From Cavia porcellus (lineage: Eukaryota; Chordata; Mammalia; Rodentia; Caviidae): 64,000 nucleotides of DNA. Below are positions 34,153-46,345 of this stretch, piece by piece (the stretch's first letter is position 1; each line of letters begins with the position of its first letter). Where the stretch lies: contig NW_026947514.1 in the NCBI RefSeq assembly GCF_034190915.1, forward strand, positions 7,208,201 through 7,272,200, given 5' to 3'. The translations under genes were made by a program, and so were the position numbers. The notes under the pieces were generated by a model. That model was not told where the DNA came from. It was given only the letters and a program-made list of their open reading frames with translations, and ran no database searches.

Positions 34153-35545
34153 TTGCTGTTCTGATCCTTGTGTCTGTTTCATCCACTCTCCTCTGAACTC
34201 TGCAAATGACACTGAACTTGAAGGAACTTTTCAGAATGGCTGGGACATTGTAGGGCTCAACATGGATTTTGACAAAGAAATACCCGGACACTGCCGCATT
34301 GCTGACTGTCATCTAGAGAGCTGAGACAAATGCCAAAAACCACTGTTTAAAGGAGGAGAGAGAGGGAGAGGGCGAGAGCTCCCGGGTAGCAGCTCCCTCC
34401 TCTCCACCTTCTAATTGCAGAGTTGGCTGGGGCTCAAACCCGGGCCTTGACCACGGCAGGCCTCGGGATGTCCACAACACCCCTGAGGGAAGAATGAGCA
34501 ATCACACATTAGCCTTCCTTAGTGAAGGCTGAGACTGTTTTTGAAAAGAAAGGGAAGGAAAATACGCTATAAAGATGATCTCTGCTGGCATCCTTCAAAG
34601 CCCCACCTCCAGGCTACGGAAACTACTGAAACTCGAACCCAGATGTCATCTGGAAAACAAAATCAGACTCAGCTCCGTTTTTTGCACCGGGCTTGGTGTC
34701 ACCTAATCACTCAACAGCAAGGGTCCACAGTGGCTGGCATTCCAGGGCTGTAACAGAGTGGTCTTGAAGCTGAGGTTTCTGCTGGCTCACCTCACAGAAG
34801 AAGTGGCAGGACAGGGTGGCAGGCTCAGAGCAGACACAGGCCACCCAGTTCCACTGGCTAAAGCCAAACGCTCCTTTCGTGTAAACTTGTCCTGTGTGAT
34901 ATCTGCTTAATGACTAAATAGTATTTGTTGTTTATGTGAAATTCAAATCTTCCTGAGTGTCCCATATTTTATCTGGCAGCTTTAGGCAGGAGGCAGGCTG
35001 CGTGTCAGCCCTCACTGTCTCCTCCCGCATCTGTTCCCAGGGTCCCATCACAAGGCCCCTGAAGACTCACAGAAGACCCAGGCTGGCTGGGGTTTCCGGC
35101 AGGAGGGAGCAGGGGTGAGGACGGACCCATCTCCAAGGGCGCAGCCTGCAGCTCTGACCCCTGGGCCTGCGTGGAGGAGTCCTTGGGGGCCCCTGCTTGC
35201 AGTCACATGACGGATGCTGTCTACAAGCCTTGGGGCTATGAGGCTGCTCCAGAGGCTAAGACTGTGTGTTTCCTGTTCTGTATCAGGCACTGGCTGCCAG
35301 CTGAGTAACAGAGCCCGGACATGGTCCAGGTGAGAGATTGTCAAATTTTAATACGCATTGGCATTCGAGTGAAAACTTGCCAGGAACCCAGACACCTGGG
35401 AAGGACCCTGGGATCTGGGGCTCAGTAGGTGTCCAGTGCACCAGGGCTCTGCCTTTTTAACAAGTACCCCTCACACTCACACAGCAGGTGATCCTGATAC
35501 AAGTAAATTCTTTCAGGAACAGATGGAGAAAAGCTTTGTGCATGC

Positions 35546-35547
<2 letters not shown>
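34153..35547. other. Unique sequence with a possible ID remnant
   Basis: 'ggctggggctcaaacccggg' near 34,425-34,445 could be a reversed ID B box but is too short to call. Rest not recognised. Confidence 0.4.

Positions 35548-35593
<46 letters not shown>
35548..35593. repeat. (TG)n microsatellite
   Basis: About 22 TG units preceded by 'gcatgcgtgcg'; directly adjoins the next SINE. Confidence 0.98.
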
Positions 35594-35594
<1 letters not shown>

Positions 35595-35596
<2 letters not shown>

Positions 35597-35771
35597 ACTG
35601 GGGATCGAACCCAGGACCTTTGCACTGAGCTACAGCCTCATCCCTCTTTTGTATTTCTTTTTCTTTCAGACAGGAGCTCCCCAGGTTCCCCAAGCCCACC
35701 ACAGATTCGTGATCTTCCTGCATCAGCCTCCCAGAGTGCTGGGATTACAGACAAGCACCATTACACCAGGT
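35595..35771 (-). mobile_element. B1-dID dimeric SINE
   Basis: Plus-strand reading: 'actggggatcgaacccagg', 'cactgagctacagcctcatccct' (ID arm), 'cagacaggagctccccagg', 'cttcctgcatcagcctccc' and 'gagtgctgggattacagac' (B1 body). Confidence 0.9.
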
Positions 35772-35981
35772 TTATTCTTAAAATATAAAATCAAAGGCAT
35801 TTTCTCCAAAGACCACATCACCCATGGTTTTGGCTTTTCACAGTTTGGTAATGGACAACTTCTATTTTCTCCATGTGATGGTAAAATCAGTGTAAAGAGT
35901 AACACTTCTACAAATGGGTCATTCTTAAAGTCACCAATGTTCTTGTCTCAGCCTTTTTATTTCTTAATATACTTTGATCCT

Positions 35982-36078
35982 CAGTTGTTGCGGAGGAGGG
36001 AGACCTGGAATCGAACTCACGACCTAGCACTTGCTAGGTAGGTGCTTGTGCCATTGAGCTAAGTCCCCAGCCCTATAA
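35982..36078 (-). mobile_element. ID-type SINE with 9-bp target duplication
   Basis: Reversed ID: 'gacctggaatcgaactcacg', 'cttgctaggtaggtgc', 'ccattgagctaagtccccagcc'. Flanked by tttgatcct at 35,973-35,981 and 36,079-36,087, a target-site duplication. Confidence 0.88.
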
Positions 36079-36087
36079 TTTGATCCT

Positions 36088-36699
36088 TGCAATGAGGATC
36101 AAGTTAAATTCTTTATGGTAGTTCACCAAGGAGGAGCAAGAATTCTTCTGTACCTGTGAGATGAACAAAATCACAGAATTTTGGAATTATAAAATTATTA
36201 GATGAAAATAATTACAGAGTTTTCAAATTATGATGGAAAAAGAAAACTGGTGATTACAGAAATGTAACCTTAACTTAAAGGGTATTTTCTTATATTTCCT
36301 CCTAGTTATGTGCATAAAAATAGTATTCTTATATCCATTTACACATAACAACGTGGAGGTGATGGCTGTATCACTGAATCATTGTGTAACATCACCAGAC
36401 ACACCTCTGCAGAGTTCTAATAAAGTGGTGTCTTTCCACGAAAATACCTGTGGATTATCATCCTTGCTACTTGAAAATTGCTTCATGACCTAAACTTTCA
36501 GCACCAAAACAATAGTATTTGCCTAGAGGCTTTTAAAAATGACCTAGTTAAGGAAATGTCTGTTTATATTTTAGAGGTATGCCGGAAGTGTAAGGGCTAT
36601 TTTAAGTATGACTCTTAGAGATAACACTACAAAGCCCAAACCCAACCAAGCGTTCAATGCCACGAGCTGAGTTGCATCTTCCGGCGGGTAGGCTGAAGC
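36088..36699. other. AT-rich unique sequence
   Basis: Repeat-poor AT-rich DNA; nothing else recognised. Confidence 0.4.
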
Positions 36700-37030
36700 T
36701 CTAGCTCCTGGTAGCTGGGACCTTCACCACCAATAGAAATAGGGGCTTTGCAGACTCAGTTTACATAAGAGGAGGCCACCAGGACAGGAACGTGGGAGGC
36801 AGAGTGACACAGAGGGGACCGCAGGAAGCTGGCAGCTGGAGCAGGGGTGGTGGAGCGGGGACTCAGAAGGAGCTGGAACGGGCAAAGGACCATCCCATGT
36901 GGCCTCTGGAGGAAGCCCCAGGACCCTCATGAAAGCTTGACTGGGGACATGTGGCTTCCAGAGCTGGCCACCCAGTTCACGGTGCCGTGTCACGGCAGCC
37001 CCAGGACACTAACACACTTGGGGCTTATTT
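36700..37030 (+). mobile_element. MLT1/MST-type LTR internal portion
   Basis: 'ggaagctggcagctggagc', 'ggcaaaggaccatcccatg' and 'cctctggaggaagccccagg' followed by 'gtggcttccagagctgg' fit MLT1 interiors. Boundaries uncertain. Confidence 0.5.
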
Positions 37031-37611
37031 CAAGGCTACTATGGGGAGGTTTTTACTTTTTTCAAAATAATAAGGTGAAAGGTCACCAGTGCTAAATAAA
37101 ATAAGAGGAAAACATCTTTGCAAACCTACATACAGGCCTCCTGCCACCCTGCAGGCTGGATGCTCGGCACCTGTCGGACGCTGCCACCCATCCCTCCCTC
37201 TGCCTCCCGTTGCCAGGCAGCAGCTCTTCCAATGGTCCACAGCACCGGAGAGGGCTCTCCAGGCTGCCCTCTGTAGCACCAGCCCTGAACATACTCCCTG
37301 GTGTGAAGCAGGCTCACTGCATGCTGGGTAGCAACCACCCCACGTCCTTTGCAACAGAACACCCCACAGGCCCAAGCTACACTGTGTCCCCACAGACAGG
37401 ACCCAGGAATAGCAGAACTAGAATTCACTGCAAGCTGATCCCCCAGGACTCAGCAAAGTTGCCCAAGGTGGATGGGTCTTATCTGAGAACATCTGCATAC
37501 CCCAAAGCTAGGGACACTGAGAAGCACCCTGCCCTCTGCTCTATACCCTGAACTTCCTGGAATAAGGCATAGAAAGACATTCTGTCCTTACTTTATGGCA
37601 AGATGTCATAG
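37031..37611. other. Unique sequence
   Basis: Nothing recognised. Confidence 0.4.
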
Positions 37612-38092
37612 TTGGGATCCCATATGTCCCCCAAAGTGCTTATTGTATTGAAAGCTTGGTTGCTAATGGACTTTGGGGTGTGACTGGGTCATCAACAGAT
37701 GATCTAAAGTCATCAGTAGATTGATCTACAGTATTGTAGGAGGGTACAGTATTTTAGGAGGGTACAAAACATCCCCCCAAATTCTCATGCATGGAGAAGC
37801 TGACTGAAACCTAGGGGCACTAAATCATCAGTAGATCCCTCCACCAGTAGCTGAATGTGCTGTGAGGAGGTGACACTCGCTTGGAGTCTTGTAGGCCACA
37901 TTCTTGTCCTGGGTTTCTCCTCTCACTCTCTGTTTCCTGGCTGCTGTGCTGTGAACAGCTTTGTCTGGCCAACCCCCTTTCCCATGTCATTTCTGCCTTG
38001 GAGTCAGCTGACCATCGACTCAAACCATGAGCCAAAGTAAACCTCCCCTCCTCTAAGTTGTGAGTGTCAGCAACAGAAAAGTGACTAAGACA
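37612..38092 (+). mobile_element. MaLR-type LTR, first of a head-to-tail pair
   Basis: Starts 'tgggatcccatatgtccccc'; contains 'ggggtgtgactgggtcatc', 'ctctgtttcctggctgctgtgc', 'accatgagccaaagtaaacc' and ends 'gaaaagtgactaagacagg'. Also has an 18-bp tandem duplication at 37,729-37,764. Confidence 0.8.
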
Positions 38093-38405
38093 GGAGGAAA
38101 GATGAAGCAGGATCCAGCGGAAGGGAACAGATCACGCGAGCGTGGCCTTGGACACCATATCTGGCCCGTGGTCCTGTCCTCACTGGCTCCTCTCCTCCCT
38201 TTCTGTTTGCTGGCTGCCATGAGGTGAGAGGCTTTTGTCCTCCAACCCTTCCACCATGATGTCCCACTTCGACTTGGGGCCACATCAGGAAACCAGCTAA
38301 CCACGAGCTGAAACCCCTGAACTGTGAGCCAATTAAACCTTCCTTCTTCCAGAAAGATAATGCTTTGTTAGGCATTTTGTCACAGCTGTGGAAAACTGAT
38401 CAGTA
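38093..38405 (+). mobile_element. MaLR-type LTR, 3' portion, second of the pair
   Basis: 'ctgtttgctggctgccatgag', 'aaccacgagctgaaacccc', 'ctgtgagccaattaaacc' and 'tcacagctgtggaaaactgatcag' repeat the 3' half layout of the preceding LTR. Confidence 0.75.
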
Positions 38406-39926
38406 CACAGGCTACTGCTCCATCCTCAACCCATTCTGTGGTCATCTTTGAGAACAGAGAAGGACTCTGTTGGTTCCAGGGTCATTAGAGAGCTGTCTCA
38501 CCCGTGGCTGTCCCCAAGGTTCCTTGCTCACTGAAAAATTTCAACCACACTCTCTAAGCCAGGTGCATACTGATCTCTCTTGCTAAATATTTCTCTGAAC
38601 TATTATTTTCGACCTCTCTCAGCCAGCTGTATCCAGATCACACCGACCATAGCTATGGAACCGTGATGACGCGGCTAAGGCAAGTGACTGAGACTGGGCC
38701 CCGCGGAGCTGCACCCTGCGGCCCCAGAGGCTGTCCCCACACTTCCGAGAGAGTGCTGGGCTGCTTGGCCCCTGGAAGCCAGGGGGAAAGGAGTGGAGCT
38801 TCTTCCTTCCACAATCACGGAGCAGTCACTGGCAAAGTGCCGTGTATATTGTCTGCCTTTTATTTTGGACCTGGCACATCAGAACTAAATGACCAACCTC
38901 TATAAGGCTAAAGCCCCATGTCACATTCCAGCAAAGTCTCTCAGTTGACACTTACTGTCTGATGTGTGTGGCTCGGGCTCTAGGCGTCCACATGAGCAAC
39001 AAGGGAGTGAGACTCTTGCCCTCAAAAATACTTAGCTGGTAACACTTGAAAACTCTTTGGGTGAGAGGATTCATTCTGATGGTGTGTGGCAGGATCAATC
39101 CTATTAGGCTTCCTGGAGGAGGTGCCTGGGTCAGTCTCCTGGCCTGAGAGGTGGAGCATTATGGATCCTCCCAAATGTTTATGGGAAAGCGTTCATGTAC
39201 AAACAGGAAACAAATTCCTTGTGAGCTCCTAGGATGGAAGACAAAGACTGGTAATAGTTTTAACCCTAAATATCCCTTCCTCTAGTGATGTTTTTCTGTC
39301 TCCACCACTCACCACCCCTGACCAGTCGTATCCCTGAATATGCCTTCCTGGGACCCAACCTTCTCCTGGCAGAGCTCACTGAAAACGTGATTGGTCTCCT
39401 GTGTGGTCCTTGGCTTAACTGACTGATATTTCTGACCCCCATTCCCTTTCTAGCAGAGTCTGCTGTAGTGCCTAGAATGGGCAGGTGCTTAAATACGGGT
39501 TGAATTAATAAAACTCTCCAATTCTTTCTCCTCAGAGTATGGTCACCAGCACACAGCCTGGGCATCACTTGGAGCTTGTGAGCGTCTCAGGGTCCACCAG
39601 AACGTGGCAGTGAGCAAGCTCCCCGGGGAATGATGGGCACCAAGATGGAGACGCAGCACTGAGGGTCTCCTCATCCTCGTGCTACTGTGGGGAGCACAGG
39701 AAGCACCTGCACCCAGGAGCTGGAAGGGATTTGCCCAGATGCCCCTGCTGCTCCTCCTTCACCCCACCGCCCACATCTCTGGACTTTCAGCACCTCTGCA
39801 GGAGCCTTCCTGAGCCCCCCTCTGCTAGCTCAGAGGCCTCACTCACAAACATCTCTATTACATCACCAGCCCCCGGTTGAACCGTCCCTCACAGCCTAGG
39901 GAAGAAGGCCAGGGGTTAATTTAAAA
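38406..39926. other. Mostly unique sequence with weak L2-like parts
   Basis: 38,940-39,040 ('ttgacacttactgtctgatgtg...ctcaaaaatacttagc') and 39,430-39,520 ('tgcctagaatgggcaggtgctta...tgaattaataaa') look like L2-class relics. Otherwise unique. Confidence 0.35.
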
Positions 39927-39935
39927 ACAGTGCAT

Positions 39936-40026
39936 TCAGGCTGAGGATTTAGCTCAGTGGCACAAATACTTGCCTGGCAAGTACAAAGTCATGAGTTTGA
40001 TCCCCAGTACCAAAAAAAAAAAAACC
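39936..40026 (+). mobile_element. ID-type SINE with 9-bp target duplication
   Basis: 'ggctgaggatttagctcagtgg' region (A box), 'cttgcctggcaagtacaaag', 'gagtttgatccccagtacc' (B box) and a 13-A run. Flanked by acagtgcat at 39,927-39,935 and 40,027-40,035. One of the best preserved SINEs here. Confidence 0.93.
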
Positions 40027-40035
40027 ACAGTGCAT

Positions 40036-41054
40036 CCTCAGTGGCTACCAGACTCCAAGTCACATAGGTGCTCCTTAAGCAATCATCAGCCTTCACACGA
40101 CCATCTAAATCCCAGTCTTCTGCGAACTGCCTCAGCAGCAGCTCAGGATAGCAGTGGGCAGGGTCTTTCGGCCACTGCTGGCCTCTACAGGAAGCCCACA
40201 GAAGACATGTGATCTCCTAGAGGAAGTAGCAGCATGTGTGGGTGTTGAGTTGGTATGAGAAAATGGAGAGAGCATCCCATTTCATGACAAACACGTGAAG
40301 TTCACCAGCAAGACAGAGGCCCCAAGGCCAGATGCAGGAGAAGATGCTACAGACTGCGGTGACATAGCTGGGTGTCCATCCTGCCAAGGGCTGATCACTC
40401 GAGTGACTATACGAGTAATTCCCACAGGGACCCCACATTCACCCGGGGAAGGGCAGCACCTCGGGGGTCCTCACCCAGGGGCACGCACCCTCTAGCTTTC
40501 TGGACACGGGTGGAGGAGTACATTGCCTTAGGCTCACGGTTCACCAGCTCCACCATCATGGTGGGAAGGCAGCCACGGATGGGATGTGGCCCCAGGGGCA
40601 CGGCTGCGTCCAAAGCAGACACTAATCACAAGGAAGCTGAGCAGCCCGCACACCCCAGTTTGCCGACGTATGATCCAAAGCAAAACTGACTTGAAGCTAA
40701 GATGAGCATAGATTGGGGGCTCTGAGAGGCTCCGGGTAAATGCTGCCGAGGCCTCTCCATGGGAAAGTTCCCGTCTCCCACCCATCTGTGCTCGCAGTTG
40801 GTCCCAGGCTCAGCTCCCTGGGAATGCTCTCAGGCCTTAGGAGCAGGAAGACTGTGGAAGCACGGTAACTAAAGGGGATCCGCTGAGCGTGCACCCGCCC
40901 CACGCGGAGGACAGGAAGGAGTTTGTGACATCAGCCTCCCCAGGCCACCATGCATCATCCCCATCAACGGAGGACCAACACATGTCTTAACTGTGCACAC
41001 ACACGTGCACACAGTGCGGAGCGGGGAGAGAGGATTTGACCCCATGTGTACGGA
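40036..41054. other. Unique sequence, nothing recognised
   Basis: Mixed DNA, GC-rich near 40,430-40,620, with a short CA/GTGC tract at about 40,990-41,015. Confidence 0.4.
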
Positions 41055-41480
41055 GTGCGTATTTAGAATGTTACAATTAGAATTTGCCTCCGGTTAGAGA
41101 GGCGCCCCCGTCAATGTACAAATGGCATTTGGACAATAAAACGGATGGGTTTACAGACTCAAGTCGCCACCCTGCCCAGGCTCCCATTAAGCAGCTCCGC
41201 CACTTCGATGCAGAGCGCCATGGCCTCCTGCTCTGTTATATTACTCTGCCTCTTGCCCCGATCCATAATCACACTTCATATCCACATTACAGCACTGAAA
41301 ACGCTTGGCTCCTAGGCATCCTGGATGACGAGAACATTCATTTTATTTATTTAGAGCTTGGCTTGCCCGGCTGGTCTCTGGAGATAAAGCATCTCACATT
41401 CATGAGGGTCCAGGTACGGCTGGAAGAACATTCATTCCCATATCGCTGCCTTTGAGCCAAGGCTAAAAGCACTTCTCAGA
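41055..41480. promoter_or_regulatory. Candidate conserved regulatory block
   Basis: Repeat-free 425-bp block with many homeodomain-like and forkhead-like words (TTAGA, CATTTTATTTATTTAG, GGACAATAAAAC, GATCCATAATC). An open frame of about 123 codons spans it (41,084-41,455) but has no ATG start and no recognised product, so coding is unlikely. Conserved enhancer is an inference. Confidence 0.35.
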
Positions 41481-43134
41481 CGTGAGGAATCAGGAAATCT
41501 ACAACGGGAGCATAATGTTAATATCGCCGTTAAAATAATATCCAATGGCTCTTCCAAATGAGTCTATCAAACCGGTGCTTCCACAGCCATGAGTCAACTG
41601 GCTTCATTCTTCAAGGGCAGAGGGGGAGACGGGAGAAGGCGGCGCCCTTCGCTCCTGCAAAGAGCTCTTTACAGGGACTAGCCCAGACAAAACAAAACAT
41701 CTTGGTCATCCCTTAGCTTCTGTCACTTTGATAACCCATGTGGTCATGCAAAGAGAACCCAAAACACCAAGGAGAACAGTAAAGCTTACTTTGTGTGATT
41801 TGATTTCTAAATTCCTTCCACAAATCTGTTGCCTGTGAGCTCCGTATTGGGTGCTGGCTAGGCTATGGGAGCAGAGGAAGCTCTCAGCAGCTTCTCTGTT
41901 CCACCTTTCTGCAGAAACAGGGAATCAGCAAGCAACTCCAACACGCAAAGAGCTAAAATTAAAATAGCGTGGTAGAGATGCGTTTAAAACTGCAAAGGTG
42001 ACAGAGTGTGGAATTCGTTGTGTGGAAGCGATATTCAAGGTGGTTTGGGGGGCTTAAATGCAAGTTTGCAAAGTCACGAAGGAGGAAAGTGAGGTGGGCT
42101 TCTGATGGAAAGAAAAAACTGAACCCTGCACTTCTGAGGACGTGGCCTGCTGCAGGAATTGGACACAGAAGGCGCTGTCATAGATGGATTCAGAAAGCAG
42201 GCAGGGAGGGAGTCGCACAAGCCTCCAACATCTGGCAAAAGACCACAGACCTCATCTAGCGAACCAGAATCACCCAGTCCATTCCAGCCCAGTTTTATAA
42301 AACGCTGATGGGTGTTACAAAAATAGTCAGGGGTGTGGAGCAAATATTATGAGACGTTTTAGAACCTGAAATGCACACTGCAGTTTCCAAAAGGCGGTGC
42401 GAAAGATGCAATAGTTCCCAGCTATTTTAGTCAAAACATCATTTTTAATATTAAAGAGGGAGAGCTGACGGGATTAGCATTCTGGAGAACTCATTGTGGA
42501 CCTGCTACCGAAGCCACACAGAGCTGTGGGGTGTGTTCAAGGAGCAGGATGGCCTGTAGAGTGTTAGGATAAACCCCGCTTTTCACAACAGGAAAATACA
42601 GAACCTTAGATAGCAGAGGAAGGAGACTTCAGGACCAGTCTTGCAAGAGAAATCAGGAGCCCGTGATGATGAGAGCTCCTGCCTTGTCACGGCTTGGTCT
42701 GTTCCTGCTGCTTTCCCAGAATGCCTGAGACTCGTAGCTCATGATGAATAACACTTAGCCTTTACATTTCGGGAGGCTGCGAAGTCCAGAGCCAGGGAGC
42801 CAGCTACGCGGGTGCTCTCTGCTTCCAGTACAGCACCCCCAACTCTGTGTCCTGTGAGGGAGGAGAATGTATCGTCCTTGCATGGTTGACAATGCAAAGG
42901 TGGGAGGGATCAAAGTCCCTCCATGGAGCCCTTTGAGAAGGCCGTTAATCCATGCCTAAGGGCGACACAACCCCCTTCCCAAAGGCCCCACCAACCCCAC
43001 TGGCACATCTGGAAATCGCTTTCCAAGCCATAGCTTTCAGAAAGGATGCATTCGAACCAGGGCCCTGACTAAGAAGGGGACTCTGTGGCCTGTGACAGGA
43101 AGGGGCTCAGGAGGAGGAGCCCGTGGCACCAAGC
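41481..43134. other. Unique sequence
   Basis: 41,815-41,995 has L2-class-like wording ('gctccgtattgggtgctggc'). 42,340-42,480 is AT-rich and repeat-free. No gene recognised. Confidence 0.4.
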
Positions 43135-43560
43135 ATTTGGGGTCAGGTTAACCACCAGTGTCGCTTGCCCGACATTACTAGAAAATGAGCCACCGAGTTG
43201 CCATAACGTTACTGCAAACTCATTTTCCTCTGGAAAAAAAAAAGCCAAGAGGAGGGCAAAGATTTTAATGGGATGCCATGAAATGCATATTAATTATTTT
43301 CAGGACTTGAGTCTTTTAGTGAAATACATATTTATAAACCTTTGTGGCGCATAGATCACTTACCTAATAGAGCAAGACTGCTCTGAAGTCACCGTCCTAA
43401 TCTATCAGGTAAATATCCATCTGTAATTGGTTATTTAATCCTTGCCTTTCCCAGTAGGTCGGCGCGGCCCCATAGGCCTGCCGCTCTCCTCGGAGGAAGT
43501 CTGTTATCATCCATCATCATGCCAAGAGAGATATATACATTACAGAAATTATGGAAGCTA
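43135..43560. promoter_or_regulatory. Candidate conserved regulatory block
   Basis: Repeat-free block with ATGCATATTAATTATT (octamer/homeodomain-like), TTTATAAACC, CTATCAGG and TAATTGGTTATTTAATCC words. Regulatory role inferred from composition only. Confidence 0.35.
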
Positions 43561-44289
43561 CTGCCCAGGACAAGAGCTAACACTGAGCCAGGAAGAAACC
43601 CAGCACAATAAAGCCACAGCTGTGGGTGTGGGGCCTTTCCAAGCTAATAGCCAGTCCAACTCCAGTGCCAAGAAGAAAAAGAGGAGGGTAGGGTACCTCC
43701 CATTCACTCCCTGCTGGGGTCCTGGGTAGGATCTCCCCACACTGTACCTCCAAAGGAAAGAGGAGCACGTGTCCTGCACCCCCAAGCACCTCACTTTGTG
43801 CCACCCCATAGACATGCACGGGCACTGGATTGTACCCTGTGTATTTTAGGAATCTTAGTCCTGCCATGTTTCGAGTGGGCATGCCAGCTTGAGAGGAGCC
43901 ATGCAGTAGCCTGCCAAACCCCTGGTGTGGGTCCCCTGAGGAGCAGCAGGGGCAGGCGCAGTGCAGGAGCCTCACATCCCAGAGCTGAAACCGTAGAGCC
44001 GAGCCCAAGCCAGGCTCCCGTCCCGGCTCAGGCCGGCTTGTCCCCCAGCTCTATGTGTACCTTGGCTCTGGAGACCCTGGAACCCAAAGCTCCTCAGTCA
44101 AAGTTCTGGGAAGAAAATGATTGACAGTGAGAAAGCTTGAGACAGGAGGCTGCCACCCGACTCGTGCACATGCAGGCAGCCTGTGGGTGCTATTCACTGC
44201 CTTGGGCCTCCCTGTTTGTAAACTCACAGTGCCCAGGTGTCTGCAGAGAGAGTCACGGAAAAAATGTTCTAAATCAAAGATCGGCCCTG
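43561..44289. other. Unique GC-rich sequence
   Basis: Nothing recognised; overlapping frames on both strands are not credible exons. Confidence 0.4.
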
Positions 44290-44375
44290 GAGGGCGAATC
44301 ATGCCCTTAAGACAGATGGGGAAACTGAGGCATGAGCAACCCAGCCCTGCACAGAAGGTCACAGAGATATGAGTG
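44290..44375 (-). mobile_element. MIR SINE fragment
   Basis: 'gacagatggggaaactgagg' and 'gaaggtcacagagatatgag' are the reversed MIR core. Confidence 0.65.
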
Positions 44376-45084
44376 GGAAGGCCCTGGGGAGTGGACCTGT
44401 CATATCAGGAAATTATGGTACCTCTTCTCTCCACAGTCCTCGGGTCATGAACTGTTTCACGGAGCCGATTTCCCAGGTAACTGAAATGTATATGTTTGAG
44501 CCCCAAAATGTTTTAAGATTTTAATTATTTTAATGGAAACATTTTGTTCTTAAAACAGCCTATGCAGTATGCTTAACCTTGTGTCATTGGCTCAGTGCCA
44601 TTAGCATGAAGCTGGCAGTTCTGTGCTATGATGTAACCAAGATGTCACCAAGATATCACCAAAATGTCCCAGCGACCTCTGTGGTAGCCACCAGCCTGGC
44701 CTCCCAGGGCTCTCTCCACGGCTCCCTCCCAGCAGGCTGTGCTCCTTCTGGATGCCAGCAGCCCAGGCTCTTGCTAGCCAGAGCCTCGGTGACTCCCAGC
44801 ACCAGCCACCAGGCCCAGACATCCATCCTGCACAACCTCTTGGGGCACTTTCCCCAGATGCTCTGGTACCTAACCTGCCTCAGTCACAAGCTAGAGCTGC
44901 CTCCTTCTGTTCCCTCCGCCTAGGGATCCACAGGGCTCTCAGGGTCCTCCCTGCTCCTTCCTCCTGCCGCCGTGTCCATGAGGCTAGAGTCCGCCCCATG
45001 CAGCAGCCAGGCACGGGCAGCCGGCTACGAATCGCTAGATGCCTCCTGCTAAGCCAGGACTCTGACAGATTTGCAGAAATGCAA
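44376..45084. other. Unique sequence
   Basis: A few imperfect 11-bp repeats ('gatgtcaccaa') occur at 44,628-44,668. Nothing else recognised. Confidence 0.4.
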
Positions 45085-45245
45085 AGTCAGGCCTTTTTTT
45101 GTTGAGTTTTTTTTTTTACATCAAACTTCTTTAGGAGTGGGCTATTTTTACATTCGAGTGAAATGGGTTGATTATTTTTAACAAGATTGAAAATATTTTT
45201 ATACTTCGGTTTTTATTTCCATATACTAAATGTTGATCTTTGTCA
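45085..45245. promoter_or_regulatory. AT-rich block, weak regulatory candidate
   Basis: T-rich repeat-free block with a MEF2-like CTATTTTTAC word near 45,142. Weak evidence. Confidence 0.2.
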
Positions 45246-45904
45246 CCCACACAGGGAAACATCTTTGGGGTCTGAAACTGGCTGAGCTATGTCACCTGCT
45301 CCTCTTCCCCGCTGCCTCCTGGTCCTCTTCAAAGCCGGGCTCAGGAGTCACCTCGTCCAGGCAGGAGCCTCAGGTCCGGACAGGCGCCCGCTCATGTACC
45401 TCCCATTCACTCCCTGCTGGAGCTGGTCTGACCTACCACCATGGTCCCTAAATCACCATCTTCCAGGGACAGAGAGGAGCTGCAGTGTCTTTCTGGTCTT
45501 GGTACCCACAGCCTCTCCCTGCTCCATGGATGGCTTTGGAAAATGCATGTTGGTCCTTACCAATTTTTCCTGTGGCCCCACCACTCCGGGTTCCATCCTT
45601 GCCCTGTGATTTGCCTGCCTCTTCAGCTTTTCCATCCTCAGGGAAATAAAAATAATACTGATAGCTGAGGTACTAGGTGACACCCAGGGTCTGAAAGGCT
45701 GCATGTAAACTTGAATACACACCCATGGTGACCCCTGCTCCTACCCATGGTCCCACAGGTCCATCAGGGTCTCCACTGTGCAGGAATCTCTTTATGCTGG
45801 GCCTCTGCTCTCCTGCCTGATTTGAACCCATCTTCCAAGGGCACTGAGACTGCTCCAGTAACCTGGGCTAGAACCAGAAAACCAGGGTATACCCGCTCCC
45901 TAGA

Positions 45905-46345
45905 GCCCCCGTGACAGGTGTCCACAGCTGAGTGGCTTCAAACACCAGCAACCTATCCTGGCACATTCTAAAAGCTGGATTCCCAACCCAGGGTGCTGAC
46001 AAGGCCAAGTCCCCTCTGATGCCCAGGGAAGAAGACTGTGCTTTTCCCTAGCTGCCGGTGGCTCCATGGAGTGGTCGGCAGCCTTTGGCTTGTGGCTGCA
46101 TCTCCACCATCCCTGACCCTACCCTCACCCTGCCTTCATCACTGTGTGTCTGTCCACCCTCTCCTCTTCTTGTAAAGACTCCAATCATTGGCCTTGAGAC
46201 CCCTGATGATCCAGTATGGTACCACATAAGATAAATAACTGCTTTCACAAAGATGGTGCTTCCAAGTGAGGTCCCACCCTGAAGTGCTGGGGTTTGGAAT
46301 TTGATCATATTTAGGGGGATACAGCCCAACCTACTAACAGGGCTA
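45905..46345 (-). mobile_element. MLT1-type LTR, reverse
   Basis: Plus-strand reading: 'gctgagtggcttcaaacacc', 'ttctaaaagctggattccc', 'aaggccaagtcccctctg', 'ctcctcttcttgtaaagac', 'ccaagtgaggtcccaccctg' and 'agggggatacagcccaac', the mirror image of an MLT1 LTR. Confidence 0.8.

Noticed and set aside
35436..36041. 201-codon frame at the TG repeat
   Set aside because: Runs through a TG microsatellite, a B1-dID and an ID element; its product is repeat-derived.
39936..40026. tRNA-like sequence with A and B boxes
   Set aside because: Part of an ID SINE with A-tail and target duplication; not a real tRNA gene.
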